Below, piece by piece: positions 42,201 through 52,200 of a stretch of DNA of 64,000 nt. How positions within the stretch are numbered: the first letter of the stretch is position 1; each line of letters starts with the position of its first letter. The position numbers and the translations under genes are program-made. The notes beneath the pieces are model-generated. The model was not told the DNA's origin. It made no database searches and was given only the letters and a program-made list of their open reading frames with translations. Source of the stretch: an uncultured Phocaeicola sp. (GTDB lineage: Bacteria > Bacteroidota > Bacteroidia > Bacteroidales > Bacteroidaceae); contig CALUJS010000001.1 in NCBI GenBank assembly GCA_944321015.1, forward strand, positions 62,001 to 126,000, given 5' to 3'.

Positions 42201-43355
42201 TTATTCGTAGGATTCGATGCCTGCGGCGATGCGGGTGACTTTCTTCACCAAAGCGTCGCCTTGCAGCTCCAGGGCGATGATGCGTCCCGTGGGGTTGATG
42301 AGCACGGTGTAAGGGAGTTTCTTCACCTTGTAGATTTGGGCGGCTTTCGAGTTCATCCCCATCAGGGCCGAGGCGTTGTGCCAGTCGGCTTCCGTCATGC
42401 CCAAGCGGGCGATGGCATCAGTCCAAGCCTTGCTGTCGGTGTCGAGCGAATAGCTCAGCACGGCGAAGCGGCCAAACTCGCGTGCGGCCTCCAGGGCCTT
42501 TTTCACATGGGCCACTTCGGCCACGGACGCGTCGTCGGCAGACGACCAGAAGTTGACAATCAGGTATTTGCCTTGCAGGTCAGCCGAGGAGAGGCGTTCG
42601 CCTTCGGGCGTCAGGCCCACAACGACCGGCGCGTCTACGCCCGACCTCATGTCGTCGCCCTGGGCGAAGCTGCGCATCTCCTGATAGAGCGGATGGTTGC
42701 GCACCGGGGCCGGAAGGGCTGCCAGCACGTCGCGCTGCAGGGTGTAGGGCGAGAAGAAATCGCGGGCGTATTCGTCGACAAGCCACACGGCAATGGGTTC
42801 GTACATGTTGCCCACGATGAAGTCGAGCACGTCGAGGCGGGCCAGCTCTTCTTGCTGTTTGCGGGCGGCGTCGACGTAGCGTTTCGTCAGGGCGGGGTCG
42901 GCCTTCACCTCGGCCGGCAGAGAGGCTTCGTAGGCTTTCACCTTCTCGGCAGCCTCTGTCAGGCTGCGGGCTTCCAGCTCCTTCACGCTGTTGTACACCT
43001 CGTTGTTGTGCGAACCGGTCACGCGGGCTTTTTCGGGCGCCCGGGCGTCGATGTCCGTCACGTTGAGGGCGGCTGCATCGAGGAAGAAGGGCAGTTCGCC
43101 TCCGTCGGGGAAGCCCGTCAGGCAGACTTTCTCCACACCGGCAGGCACGGTGCCTTCGAAGGTGAACTTGCCGCGTTTCACTTTTGCCGAGTCGAGTTTA
43201 AGGGTGCGGCCCATTTCGTCTTCGTAGGAGAGGAAGAGTTGCTTCACGCTCTTGCGCGAGTCGGCCGTCAGTTCTCCCGTCAGGGTATAGGTGTTTTGGG
43301 CGTAAGCGCCGAGACCCATGCCGCAGGCCAGGAGCAGTAGAGTAAATGTTTTCAT
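42201..43355 (-). CDS. TlpA-like exported protein with the redox cysteines lost (system C, second of three)
   Basis: 384 residues with a signal peptide (KTFTLLLLACGMGLGAYAQ), DUF4369-like N-terminal domain (YTLTGELTADSRKSVKQLFLSY, FTFEGTVPAGVEKVCLTGFPDGGELPFFLDAAAL) and a TlpA-like fold. At the active-site position (residues 270-276) it reads W-S-S-A-D-D-A instead of W-A-S-W-C-G-P-C. The rest is well kept, including GKYLIVNFW, SYSLDTDSKAWTDAI and a cis-proline at KKLPYTVLINPTGRIIALEL. It cannot do CXXC chemistry, so it is probably a structural or binding paralogue. The frame is intact and the paralogues on both sides retain WCGPC, so the loss looks like specialisation rather than gene decay. 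Confidence 0.9.
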   Translation of the reverse strand: MKTFTLLLLACGMGLGAYAQNTYTLTGELTADSRKSVKQLFLSYEDEMGRTLKLDSAKVKRGKFTFEGTVPAGVEKVCLTGFPDGGELPFFLDAAALNVTDIDARAPEKARVTGSHNNEVYNSVKELEARSLTEAAEKVKAYEASLPAEVKADPALTKRYVDAARKQQEELARLDVLDFIVGNMYEPIAVWLVDEYARDFFSPYTLQRDVLAALPAPVRNHPLYQEMRSFAQGDDMRSGVDAPVVVGLTPEGERLSSADLQGKYLIVNFWSSADDASVAEVAHVKKALEAAREFGRFAVLSYSLDTDSKAWTDAIARLGMTEADWHNASALMGMNSKAAQIYKVKKLPYTVLINPTGRIIALELQGDALVKKVTRIAAGIESYE

Positions 43356-43420
43356 AAAGAGAGAGTGGTTTAGATGATGTGTGTAAGTTGCTAATCGTGT
43401 TTAATCTTTGTCTGCGTGGC

Positions 43421-44530
43421 TCACTTGTCGAGCTGCTGGGCGATGAATTGCTTCAGGGCGTCGCCGCGAAGCTCGGTGGCGATGATGCGGCCCGAGGCGT
43501 CGATGACGAACATGGCCGGCACCACGCTGATGCCGTAAAGGCTGGCCACGGGGCATTTCCACCCTTTGAGCGACGACACCTGAATCCATGGCAGGCCGTC
43601 TTTGGCCACGGCGTCGGTCCAGCGCTGCTTGTCGGTGTCGAGCGACACGCCGATGATTTCCAGTCCCTTGTCTTTGTAGGCCGCATAGATTTCCTTCAGC
43701 TTGGGGTTGTTCAGGCGGCAAGGTCCGCACCACGAGGCCCAGAAGTCCACTATCTTGAGCTTGGCCGGCACCTGGCTCAGGGTGACGGGCTTGCCTTCGG
43801 GCGTTTCGAGGGTGAAGTCGGGCGCGGGGTTGCCCTTGGTGGCAGCGGCCAGGCGGTCGGCGCGCTGGGCCATCATGCGGCCATAGATGCTTTGGCGCGC
43901 GCCGTTGCCCAAGCGGTCGTACTGCTGGCGGATGGCCTCGGGCGGCAGTTCGCGTTGGCAGACGTAGGTGTAGCCGATGTAGGCATTCAGGATGTCGTCT
44001 CGCGAGGCAAGAAAGCGGCTCACCTGCGCGTTGCTCTCGCGGGTGTAGGCTTCGAGGCGCTTGTTGGCCTCGCTGGCGCTGCGGAATTTCGACTGGGCGC
44101 GCAGTTCGTTGAAGGCGCGCTGCATCGAGTCGCGGCGGGCTGTGATGTCGGCCAGCTGGGCCTGATAGTCCAGCCAGTCGGCCTGCAGGCCCTCGCCACG
44201 GATGTACGAGCCGGGGCCGTTCACCAAGTGGGCTTCGTAGGTTTTGCCCGGTTCGGCAAAAAAGAAGAAGCCGCCGCTGTAGTTTTCGAGCATGATTTGT
44301 GCGCCCGTAGGCTCGCTCAGCGTGCCTTCGAGGGTGAAGCCCGAGGCGGCGTCGAAGTCGGCCGTGGCAATGGTGTCGGTTTCAGTCTCCGAGGTGGGTA
44401 CTATCAGGAGCAGGCGGCCGGCGTCGACGCCTTCCACCGTGCCGGTGATTTTCACGGGCTGTTGGGCGTGCAGGCACAGGCCGCCTCCGAGTGCGGCCAT
44501 GCACAACAGGGTGTGTAGGTAGTGTTGCAT
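43421..44530 (-). CDS. TlpA-like exported thioredoxin-fold protein with DUF4369-type N-terminus (system C, first of three)
   Basis: 369 residues. Signal peptide (YLHTLLCMAALGGGLCLHAQ), DUF4369 domain (VKITGTVEGVDAGRLLLIVPTSE, GFTLEGTLSEPTGAQIMLENYSGGFFFFAEPGKTYEAHLV), helical linker and C-terminal TlpA domain. The active site FWASWCGPCRLNNPKLKEIY lies near residues 262-281 and the cis-proline is in ISVVPAMFVIDASGRIIATEL. It is predicted to reduce or rearrange disulfides in the envelope. The 138-base gap to the PKD-like gene upstream contains a perfect small hairpin at 44596. Next gene on the strand is the cysteine-less paralogue. Confidence 0.9.
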   Translation of the reverse strand: MQHYLHTLLCMAALGGGLCLHAQQPVKITGTVEGVDAGRLLLIVPTSETETDTIATADFDAASGFTLEGTLSEPTGAQIMLENYSGGFFFFAEPGKTYEAHLVNGPGSYIRGEGLQADWLDYQAQLADITARRDSMQRAFNELRAQSKFRSASEANKRLEAYTRESNAQVSRFLASRDDILNAYIGYTYVCQRELPPEAIRQQYDRLGNGARQSIYGRMMAQRADRLAAATKGNPAPDFTLETPEGKPVTLSQVPAKLKIVDFWASWCGPCRLNNPKLKEIYAAYKDKGLEIIGVSLDTDKQRWTDAVAKDGLPWIQVSSLKGWKCPVASLYGISVVPAMFVIDASGRIIATELRGDALKQFIAQQLDK

Positions 44531-44595
44531 GATTGGGTTTTTAGTTTAGGTGTGTGGGTGATGTTGTTTCTCCGTCTAAAAGTAGGTGTTATCAA

Positions 44596-44614
44596 CCGGA
44601 AGGGACGCTTCCGG
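44596..44614. other. Intercistronic hairpin within the system C operon
   Basis: CCGGAAG at 44596-44602 and CTTCCGG at 44608-44614 form a perfect 7-bp stem with a five-base loop. On the plus strand it is followed by T runs, but the operon is read on the minus strand, where A runs come first and no U tail follows. A wider stem (GAAGGGACGC / GCGTCCCTTC) can also form around it. It may mark an mRNA processing or stability site between the lipoprotein and thioredoxin genes. Confidence 0.6.
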
Positions 44615-44668
44615 CGCGGTTTTTTATGCTTTTTTACCGTGCTTTTGCGTCCCTTCGGGATGGTGGGT

Positions 44669-46354
44669 TTACTCTATCGAGTATTGCAGTTCGTTGCAGA
44701 ATTGCAGGTCGACAATGTTGTCGAAGCCTTCGTAGAGCTGTTGTTCGTAGTCTTGGTCTACGTCGCCTGCCGTGGTCAGCTTGATGTCGGCCACTGCACC
44801 TTCGCTGCCCCGGTTCATGCCGATGTAGAGGTAGAGGTAGGCGTTGCCCCAATAGTAATAGTTCTCATTTTGGCGGAACTTCAGCACGCTGATTTCGTAG
44901 CCTGCGGGCGCTTCGTAAATGATTTCCTTGTCGCCATTTTGCAGGTTGTAGCGATAGACCGTAGAACCGTCGGCATAGAAGAAGTAGTCGAGCGAGTAGG
45001 TACCTTGGTAAACCACCGGCGTGTTCGGTTCAATCAGAACGTCGGGCATGCTGATGGTGTCGGCCTCGAATGCGCTTGTAGTTTCGGGGTCATCGGCCCG
45101 GGCCGACTTTTCGTCTTTGCCCCCGCCTGAAGGCGTGAGTTTGCACATCAGGTTGCGTTGGTTTACGGGGTCGTAGAAGATGAAGCGTGTTTCGGTGTTC
45201 ATGCCGTAGCCGTAGCTGTCGAAATTGTTTACATAAGCATAAACAGGCTTCATGCCACGCAGTACATCCAAGATGCGGCTGTCGACGTGGCTGTCTTGTA
45301 CGGAACCGGAAAAGCTAAAGCTTTCTCTTGGGTCATCTTCAAATTTACCGCTAAATCCCGGATCATTATTATAATGAATGAAGCGGTTGTTTTGTTCATC
45401 CCAGAACACATAGCCATCATTTGTAATTGTACCTACGTGTACTTTATATTGATCGGGAGTGAGGTGGCTGTTTGTATTCGTCGTGTTTTCGGCCGGTTCA
45501 AAGAAGCGGAAGAAGTCACGTGCGACATAGAAACGGCCGTCTTGGCTGACTACGGCACGATACCCCATGCTACCAGGCGATAAGTTGAGGAAGGCCTGAG
45601 GAACAAATATGTCCGCCGTGCCCGATACGGGTGGCATCACATAGTAGGTGTCGCGTTTCCGTTTCAAGCCAAAGGGGTTGTAGACTTCGGCTGTACCGTC
45701 GGTTTTGAACACCACTAACTCAGCTCCGGCCCGATAGTCGCAGCGGAAGCCAAGAACACGTGCGTTCTTGAACGGTTCGCCCAGTGTGGGGTCGGTGTTG
45801 GCGCGAGCAAAGGCGTCGAGCGTGATGGTCGGTTCTTCGCCCAAAATCTCCACATTGCCCAGCCGCATGTTGGTGGCGGCGTTGCCATGCAGCACAAAGA
45901 GGCTGTTGGTGTACCAGTCTCGCGTGCGCACTCTCAGGCTGGTGAAGTAGGAAATGTCGGTCTTGCTGTCGCGTATCTCGAGGATGACGTTGTAAACCAC
46001 ATCGCCGTTGTTCGGAATCAGTACCTCCATGTAGCCCGGCGTGCGCAGGGTGTCCTGCACGTTCTGGCCGTTCCATGTGTAGGTGCGGTACCAATAGTAT
46101 TCCATCTCTTCGGCCAGTTCGGGCGAGGAAAATATGGGGTTCGCCGTAACGCGCTCGGTTGTGGTGTCGGCCTCTCCGGTCTTGACGAAGTCGATGCCCC
46201 ACCCGCTGAAGTTGCTGTAGGCTTCGGGGGTGAAACTGATGGTGTCGACACTGTTTACGCCATCGAAGTGGTAGCTGTAGTTGCCCTTGTCTTCGTAGCA
46301 GCTGCCCAAGGAGAGCGCACCCAAGGCGAGCAGGGCTGATAATATTTTTCTCAT
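44669..46354 (-). CDS. PKD-like-family lipoprotein (system C)
   Basis: 561 residues. The lipobox is ALSLGSC, and the mature N-terminus is CYEDKGNYSYHFDGVNSVDTISF, sharing the CxEDKG(N/S)Y signature with the proteins at 14514 and 62534. A PKD/Ig-like region (MEYYWYRTYTWNGQNVQ) is followed by beta-rich repeats (SLFVLHGNAATNMRLGNVEI, GYVFWDEQNNRFIHYNNDPG, STVYRYNLQNGDKEIIYEAP). The frame is open nine codons upstream, but ATG at 46354 gives a proper signal peptide. Predicted to be surface-anchored; ligand unknown. Gene order susD, DUF4843-like, PKD-like matches systems A and D. Confidence 0.86.
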   Translation of the reverse strand: MRKILSALLALGALSLGSCYEDKGNYSYHFDGVNSVDTISFTPEAYSNFSGWGIDFVKTGEADTTTERVTANPIFSSPELAEEMEYYWYRTYTWNGQNVQDTLRTPGYMEVLIPNNGDVVYNVILEIRDSKTDISYFTSLRVRTRDWYTNSLFVLHGNAATNMRLGNVEILGEEPTITLDAFARANTDPTLGEPFKNARVLGFRCDYRAGAELVVFKTDGTAEVYNPFGLKRKRDTYYVMPPVSGTADIFVPQAFLNLSPGSMGYRAVVSQDGRFYVARDFFRFFEPAENTTNTNSHLTPDQYKVHVGTITNDGYVFWDEQNNRFIHYNNDPGFSGKFEDDPRESFSFSGSVQDSHVDSRILDVLRGMKPVYAYVNNFDSYGYGMNTETRFIFYDPVNQRNLMCKLTPSGGGKDEKSARADDPETTSAFEADTISMPDVLIEPNTPVVYQGTYSLDYFFYADGSTVYRYNLQNGDKEIIYEAPAGYEISVLKFRQNENYYYWGNAYLYLYIGMNRGSEGAVADIKLTTAGDVDQDYEQQLYEGFDNIVDLQFCNELQYSIE

Positions 46355-46387
46355 GTTGTTGTGTCGTTTGTTAGGTTTCAAATCGGT

Positions 46388-47749
46388 TTATTTGTCGTCC
46401 TTGCCGCCTCCCTGGCTGTCATCGGGGAAGGTGATGGTGGCCGGGAAGGTGAAGTCGTAGGCGCCGGGGTTCTCGTTGAGTTTTTCAACGCAGGTGTCGT
46501 GGCAGTACTGGATGATTTGCTTGGCCATGTCAGGCGAGAGATACCAGTCCCATGTGTTGCCGCCCATGAGGTCACTCACCACGGGGAACATGTAGGTCAG
46601 CGTGAAGGCGTCGCCCACTGTTTCGGACAGCGTTTCAATCATGAAGCGATATTTCGCCTCGGAGTATGCTCCGTAATAATCTTCAATGAAGATGCCCGTG
46701 GGGGTACCACCCGGAGGCGTGGTTGAGGAAACATTGGCCCAATAGTAGGGCTCCACGATTTCGTATTCGTCCATCAGTTCGGGCAGGAGGGGCACATTGA
46801 ACTGCTGGCTGGCATATACAAGCGAGGAGCCCATCTGGTATTGCTGGTTGTAGTACAACATCATGGCGTTGACGGCTTTCTTGTTCACCTCGGTCATGTT
46901 TTCTTCCGTAGAGGCAAACTCGTCGGCTTCGGTCGATGTGGTGATGCCGAAGGCGGTGCAATAGTAGCAGAATGTAGTCATGCTGTAGGGGCCCATGTAG
47001 CGGTCTTGCAGTTCACTCCAATAGTAGGGTTGCTCGTAAGTGCCGTTCCATCCGCTCAGGTTGATGATGGGGATTTCTACCACCTTCTCGGCGTCGGGGT
47101 TCTCTTGGTAGTAGGTGCGCAGCGAGTCGACGGCCATCGTGTTGTATCGTTCGGCGTTGTACGAGTCTTCGTAGAAGTTGTTGATGCCGGTCACCTTGGC
47201 CAGGAAGATGTGTTTCTCCGGTGTCCATTCGCCGTATTGGTAAGACACGTTGACCCATGCGGCGGGCTGGGAATAGCTGTCTTCCACGTAGATGGTGAAT
47301 CCGGCTTGTTCCGTCACGCCGGAGCCGATTTGGCTTTCCGACGATTCGCCGTCGACCGACAGGTGCACGGCATAGGTGGTGTTGGTCTGTGCGGGGCGCA
47401 GGGCTTTTACTTCGATTTCAATCTCGGTTTCCCCGGCGGGTACAACGATTTCGGGTATTTCCACCTCGGCCAGTTCGTAAGACTCTACGGCCTCGGCTTT
47501 CAGCACCACGCGGCGGTCTTGCTCGGAAAGGTAGCCCAGGGTCTTCAGCTTCACGGGCACGGTCAGGAACTCCGGATCCTCTACAATGTAGTTGGCGAAG
47601 TTCACCGAGGTCTCGAAGGAGTTTTCGTCGTCGGGGTCGTAGTCGAAGTAAATGCCGTCGGAGCCGGCAGCGTAGAACGGTACTTCGTTTTTATTGCACG
47701 AAGCCAGACATGCGGCGGCCAACGCCAGGAAGATATGTAACTTTTTCAT
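46388..47749 (-). CDS. DUF4843-like lipoprotein, enlarged (system C)
   Basis: 453 residues, about twice the size of the counterparts in A and D. The lipobox is ALAAACLASC. The N-terminal half (GIYFDYDPDDENSFETSVNFANYIVEDPEFLTVPVKLKTLGYLSEQDRRVVLKAEAVE) matches the DUF4843 beta pattern. The C-terminal part YWANVSSTTPP to YYGAYSEAKYRFMIETL matches the compact W-x(n)-FGEY-x-KY-F domain. Between them is an extra section rich in tyrosine and tryptophan (YYWSELQDRYMGPYSMTTFCYYCTAFG), possibly a ligand-binding insertion. ATG at 47755, two codons upstream, is equally possible. It starts 49 bases after the susD stop. Confidence 0.82.
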   Translation of the reverse strand: MKKLHIFLALAAACLASCNKNEVPFYAAGSDGIYFDYDPDDENSFETSVNFANYIVEDPEFLTVPVKLKTLGYLSEQDRRVVLKAEAVESYELAEVEIPEIVVPAGETEIEIEVKALRPAQTNTTYAVHLSVDGESSESQIGSGVTEQAGFTIYVEDSYSQPAAWVNVSYQYGEWTPEKHIFLAKVTGINNFYEDSYNAERYNTMAVDSLRTYYQENPDAEKVVEIPIINLSGWNGTYEQPYYWSELQDRYMGPYSMTTFCYYCTAFGITTSTEADEFASTEENMTEVNKKAVNAMMLYYNQQYQMGSSLVYASQQFNVPLLPELMDEYEIVEPYYWANVSSTTPPGGTPTGIFIEDYYGAYSEAKYRFMIETLSETVGDAFTLTYMFPVVSDLMGGNTWDWYLSPDMAKQIIQYCHDTCVEKLNENPGAYDFTFPATITFPDDSQGGGKDDK

Positions 47750-47798
47750 GTTCATTGTTGTGCGTTTTAGTTAAAGTTCGTTGTGTGTGGTTGCGGCG

Positions 47799-49238
47799 TC
47801 ATTCCTCGCCGGTGGCAGTGTCTTCGCCGTCGGTCATGCTGTCGGTCCAGCCGTATTCGCGTTCGGCGTCGGGCAGCGGGAAGATGTATTGCGCCTCCGT
47901 CATGTTGCTGAGCGGACAGTTGAGGAAAGTAGGGCAGGCAAAGCGCTTCAGGAAGTGGAAGTACTGGCCTTCGGCATAGAAGTCTTTACGGTATTCCAGG
48001 TTGAGTGCGTCGATGCGGCTTTGCTCGGTGTTGAAGCTCAGGTCGTTGGAGCGCGAGATGCCTCTCTTCTGGCGCACCTCGTTGATATACTGTGCTGCCT
48101 GGTCGAGCGGAGCCGACTCGCAGCAGATGTAGTACATCTCCGACAGGCGGATGAGGGGGATTTCCTCTTCGTCGTTCTTGATGTATTTGCGAGAGATGGC
48201 CACGTCTTCATCATCATAAAACAGGAAGCCTTCGCCACGGCGGGCACGCATGTCGTTGTTGCCCACACCGTTGGTCTCGAAGATTTCGGCCAGTTTCGAC
48301 TGGGCCAGTGAGAGCTGGGTGTTGAAGGTCGGCCCTTCGGCCCAGTAGGAGTTGAGGTTCTCCTCCATCTCGTAGATGTTGATGGCAAAGAGCGTTTCGC
48401 CAAACAGAGCCGGGCTGGTGCGGCAGTTGTCCACCAGGCCAAGGCCGCAGTCGTTGATAACCTCTTCGGCATAGGCCATGGCCGAGGCATGGTCGCCGCG
48501 ATAGTTGCAAACGCGGGCCATGAGGGCCGTCACGGCGTAGTAGTTGAGGCGGAAGCGGCGTTCGTTGTCCTCGAGCGATGTGCCTTGCTCGAACGAGAGC
48601 AGGGTGCGTGCTTGGGACAGGTCGGCCATGATGCGGGTCACCACCTCGTTGGCTGGCAGCAGGGGCTGACGGCTGGCGTCGGCCACCGTGCGATAGGGGA
48701 TAGACGCCTCCGTAGAGTCGGTGGCGTAAATCGGTCCCCACAGACGCAGCAGGTCGAAGTGCAGGAAGCCGCGCAGGGCAAGGGCTTCGCCGCGCATCAT
48801 GTCCCGTGTTTCCTGAGAGTTGATGACGCGCTCGCCGTTGCGGTCGAGCCAGCTCATGAAGTTGTTGGCGTTGGCAATGAGGTTGTACGACGAACTCCAC
48901 ATGTTGGCCATGACACCTTTCGAGTTGTAGGTGTTGTTCTCGGTCGTGTAGTCGAAGATGACAGCGGGGGAAACGTCCTGTCCGCCTTCTCCGGGAGTGC
49001 GGTCGTAGAATTGTACCATGCGGTCCAGCTGGCCGTAGGTGAAGTTCGCGCCGTAGGAGTTTTGGTTGGTCATGCCGATGTAGATGCCGGCCAATGCGCT
49101 CTGGAAACCGCTTTCGGTCTCAAACAAGTCTTCTGCCTTGATGTCGGTGCTCGGCGTAATGTCGAACCAGTCGGAGCAGGAGCAGAACAAGGCCGTAGCC
49201 GCCGCGCAGAAGACGATATGCAGTTTGTTGTGTTTCAT
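47799..49238 (-). CDS. SusD/RagB-family outer-membrane lipoprotein (system C)
   Basis: 479 residues. The lipoprotein signal is TALFCSC followed by SDWFDITPSTDIK. It shows MRGEALALRGFLHFDLLRLWGPIYATDS, LNYYAVTALMARVCNYRGD and IPLIRLSEMYYICCESAPLDQ, and ends YIFPLPDAEREYGW plus a short acidic tail. It is the lid of the SusC encoded 31 bases upstream. The start SDWxD-V/I and overall wording are closer to the SusD of A and D than to that of B, consistent with A, C and D forming one family of systems. Confidence 0.95.
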   Translation of the reverse strand: MKHNKLHIVFCAAATALFCSCSDWFDITPSTDIKAEDLFETESGFQSALAGIYIGMTNQNSYGANFTYGQLDRMVQFYDRTPGEGGQDVSPAVIFDYTTENNTYNSKGVMANMWSSSYNLIANANNFMSWLDRNGERVINSQETRDMMRGEALALRGFLHFDLLRLWGPIYATDSTEASIPYRTVADASRQPLLPANEVVTRIMADLSQARTLLSFEQGTSLEDNERRFRLNYYAVTALMARVCNYRGDHASAMAYAEEVINDCGLGLVDNCRTSPALFGETLFAINIYEMEENLNSYWAEGPTFNTQLSLAQSKLAEIFETNGVGNNDMRARRGEGFLFYDDEDVAISRKYIKNDEEEIPLIRLSEMYYICCESAPLDQAAQYINEVRQKRGISRSNDLSFNTEQSRIDALNLEYRKDFYAEGQYFHFLKRFACPTFLNCPLSNMTEAQYIFPLPDAEREYGWTDSMTDGEDTATGEE

Positions 49239-49269
49239 AATTGCGAATCGTATGTTGTTGGTTGTGCTG

Positions 49270-52200
49270 TTATTTGAAGATGATGGAGAGGCTCATCGTG
49301 TAGGAACGTGCAAACGGGTAGTCGAGACCGCGTTCCATCTCGATGGTCGACCAGCGTGCCAAGTCCGACGTGTTGAAGTTGAGGTTCAGGGCACTGATGC
49401 TGCACTTGCGCAGGAACTTGTACTTGTCGTCGCGGAAGCGGTAGCCCACCGAGATGCTCGACATGGCAAGCTCGTTGTCGTCCATGATGAAGCGGCTGCT
49501 TTGCGGCGTTTGCGAGCCTTCGCGGTTGAGTGCCTTGTAGCGTGCCACGTCGCCCGGTTCGAGCCAGCGGTAGGTCAGGGCGCGGCGGTCGGTGTTGTAG
49601 GCCACGCTGCGGTTCTCCAGCTTGTCGACCAGAGTAGAGTTGTAGGCAATGCCGCCCCACTTGTAGGTCATGTTGAGCGTGAAGGAGAAGTCGCCCCAGT
49701 TGAACGACGAGTTGATGGCTCCGCTCACCTTGGGGTTGGTGTCGCCCACGGGCACTTTGTCGAGCGCGTCCCAAACGAAGGTCTTCTCGCCGTTGCGCTT
49801 CAGGTACACCTCCTGGCCCGACGAGGGGTCGATGCCCAGCGACTGCACGGTGTAGAGCGTGGTCGTGGAGTGCCCTTCCTGATAGATGGGCAGGGGAGCG
49901 TCCTTGCTGGCCAGTTGCTTTTCGTTGAGCTTCTGGAGCTGGTTGGAGATTTTGCGGATGACGTTCTTGTTGTGGTTGGCATTCGCTCCGATAGTCCAGA
50001 ATATCTGGCGGCGCAGGTCTTGGAAGGCAATCACGTTCATCGAGAGGTCGAAGCCTTTGTTCTGCAACTCGCCGGCGTTGAGCATTTGCGATGCGAATCC
50101 GGTAGAGGGAGCAAGGTCGTAGTTCACGAGCATCTCGTTGGTGATGTTGTTATAGTAGTTGAAGGTCATGTTGATGCGGTTGCGCCAGAATCCCAGCTCG
50201 AGGCCGAGGCTGAGGTTGTCGACCGTCGACCAGCTCAGGTTGGAGTTGGGAAGTCCTTGCAAGAGGGCACCCACCATCGGGAACGACTCGTAGGGCACCA
50301 TCGAGTTGCTGAACGAGTAGAACTCAATGGCTTGGTAGGGGTCGTAGTTCTGCGAACCGGTCACACCGTAGGAGGCGCGCAGCACGAGGTTCGACACGCG
50401 GCCCTGAAGCCACTTCTCGCGGTGGGCGTTCCAGCGCACGCCGGCCGACCAGAACGGTTGCATGCGGTTTTCCGAGCCGAAGCGCGACGACATGTCGGCA
50501 CGCACGTTGAAGTCGAAGGAGTAGATGTTGTCGTAGCTGTAAGAGAACTGCCCCGTCAGACCCATGGCACGCGAGGTCTCTTCCGTACCGCTGGGGCGGT
50601 TGGCCATGTCGTAGCCGAAGATGAAGTCGCTCATGTGCTCGTCGGGGAAGCCCGTGGCACTCAGGTTGACGCTGTTGTTCGTGTCTTCATTCACCGTCCA
50701 GTTACCAAAGAGGCTGACGAGATGTTTGTTCATCTGCCAGTTGTAGTTGATGCCCAAGTCGCTCGACCACGAGGTCAGGTCGCCGGTGCTCTTGTCGTAG
50801 CTGCCTCGGCGGGTTACGTCTTGCTGTTCGTCGAACTTCGTCAGGTCGGCCGGATAGAAGACGTCGGACTGCACCATGCCCCGGGTGTACGACAGGCGGG
50901 CCGTGAGGCGCAGGTTGTGCAGCAGCATATACTCGGCGTTGAACTGTGCGGCAATGTTCAGGTTGTTGGTCTCGTTGCGTGCATCAAACTGTGCGTCGTA
51001 GAGCGGGTTGTAGATGGTCTGGCCCGATACGCCCGCACCAAGACCCTTCGTGTCGAGAATCTTGTCGTATCCGCCGTCGGCGTTCTTCATCTGATAGTAG
51101 GGGTTGGCCTTCGAATACTCGGCAAACGAGCCGTAGGGCGAGTTCTCGCCTTTGGTCTCGGTCAGGGTGATGTCGGCGCCTACGATCAGGTTGTTTTTGT
51201 TGTACGACATGTTCAGGTTGATGCCCTTCGTGTTGTTCGACGAGCCTTTCATCACACCCGGAGTCATACCGGCGTTCACGCCCAGCGTGTAGCGGAACAC
51301 GTCCGTACCACCGGCAGCCGTCAGCGAGTGGGTCTGTACGAAGGCCGTGCGCAGCGGCTGCGAGAGCCAGTAGGTGTTTACGCCCGCCAGCACATTGCGC
51401 TTGTAGCGGTTGTAAAGGTTCATCTCGGTGATGTTGTTGGGGTTGTAGATGCCGGCCATCCACTCCAGTTGGAGTTTCTCTTCGGCATTACAGAGGTTGT
51501 AGTCGGTCAGGTCGGGAACCTGGATGATGAAGTTGCCGCTATACGACACCGACAGGGCACCGTCGGGGGCTACCTTCGATTCCACAACGATGACACCGTT
51601 GGCAGCCTTCGAACCATAGACAGCCGTGGCTGCCGCGTCTTTCAATATGGTGATGCTCTCCACGCGCTCCGGGTCGAGGCTCAGGATGCGGGTGATGGGC
51701 ACGGTGAAACCGTCGAGCACAAACAACGGCACGTTGGGGCGGCTCGACACGTTGTCGAGCATCAGCTCCATGTTGCTGGCACTGGTGTTCAGGTTGCTGG
51801 CACTGGTGTTCAGGTTGCCAAGGCTCTGGTCGCCTCGGATTTGGAAGTCCATCTGGGCGTTGGGGTCGGAACCGGCGGCGTTGTTTTCCACAATGCGGAA
51901 GCTGGGGTCGTAGAACTGCAGACCGCGCAGGATGTTCGTCGGGCTCACGCGGCGCAGCTCGTCGCCCTTCACGGTGACGTAGTTTCCGGTGAAGCTGTTC
52001 TTGCTTCGCTTGCTGATACCGGTCACCACCACCTGGTCCATGTCTACCGAGTTGGCCTTGAGGGTGATTTCCAGGTTGCTTTCCGGGCGGAGAATCTGCA
52101 TCGACTGGGTTTTGTAGCCGATGTACGACACTTTGATGGACTGTTTGCGCGGCACGTTGAGCGAGAACTTGCCGTCGGCGTTGGTCACACAGCCCATGCC

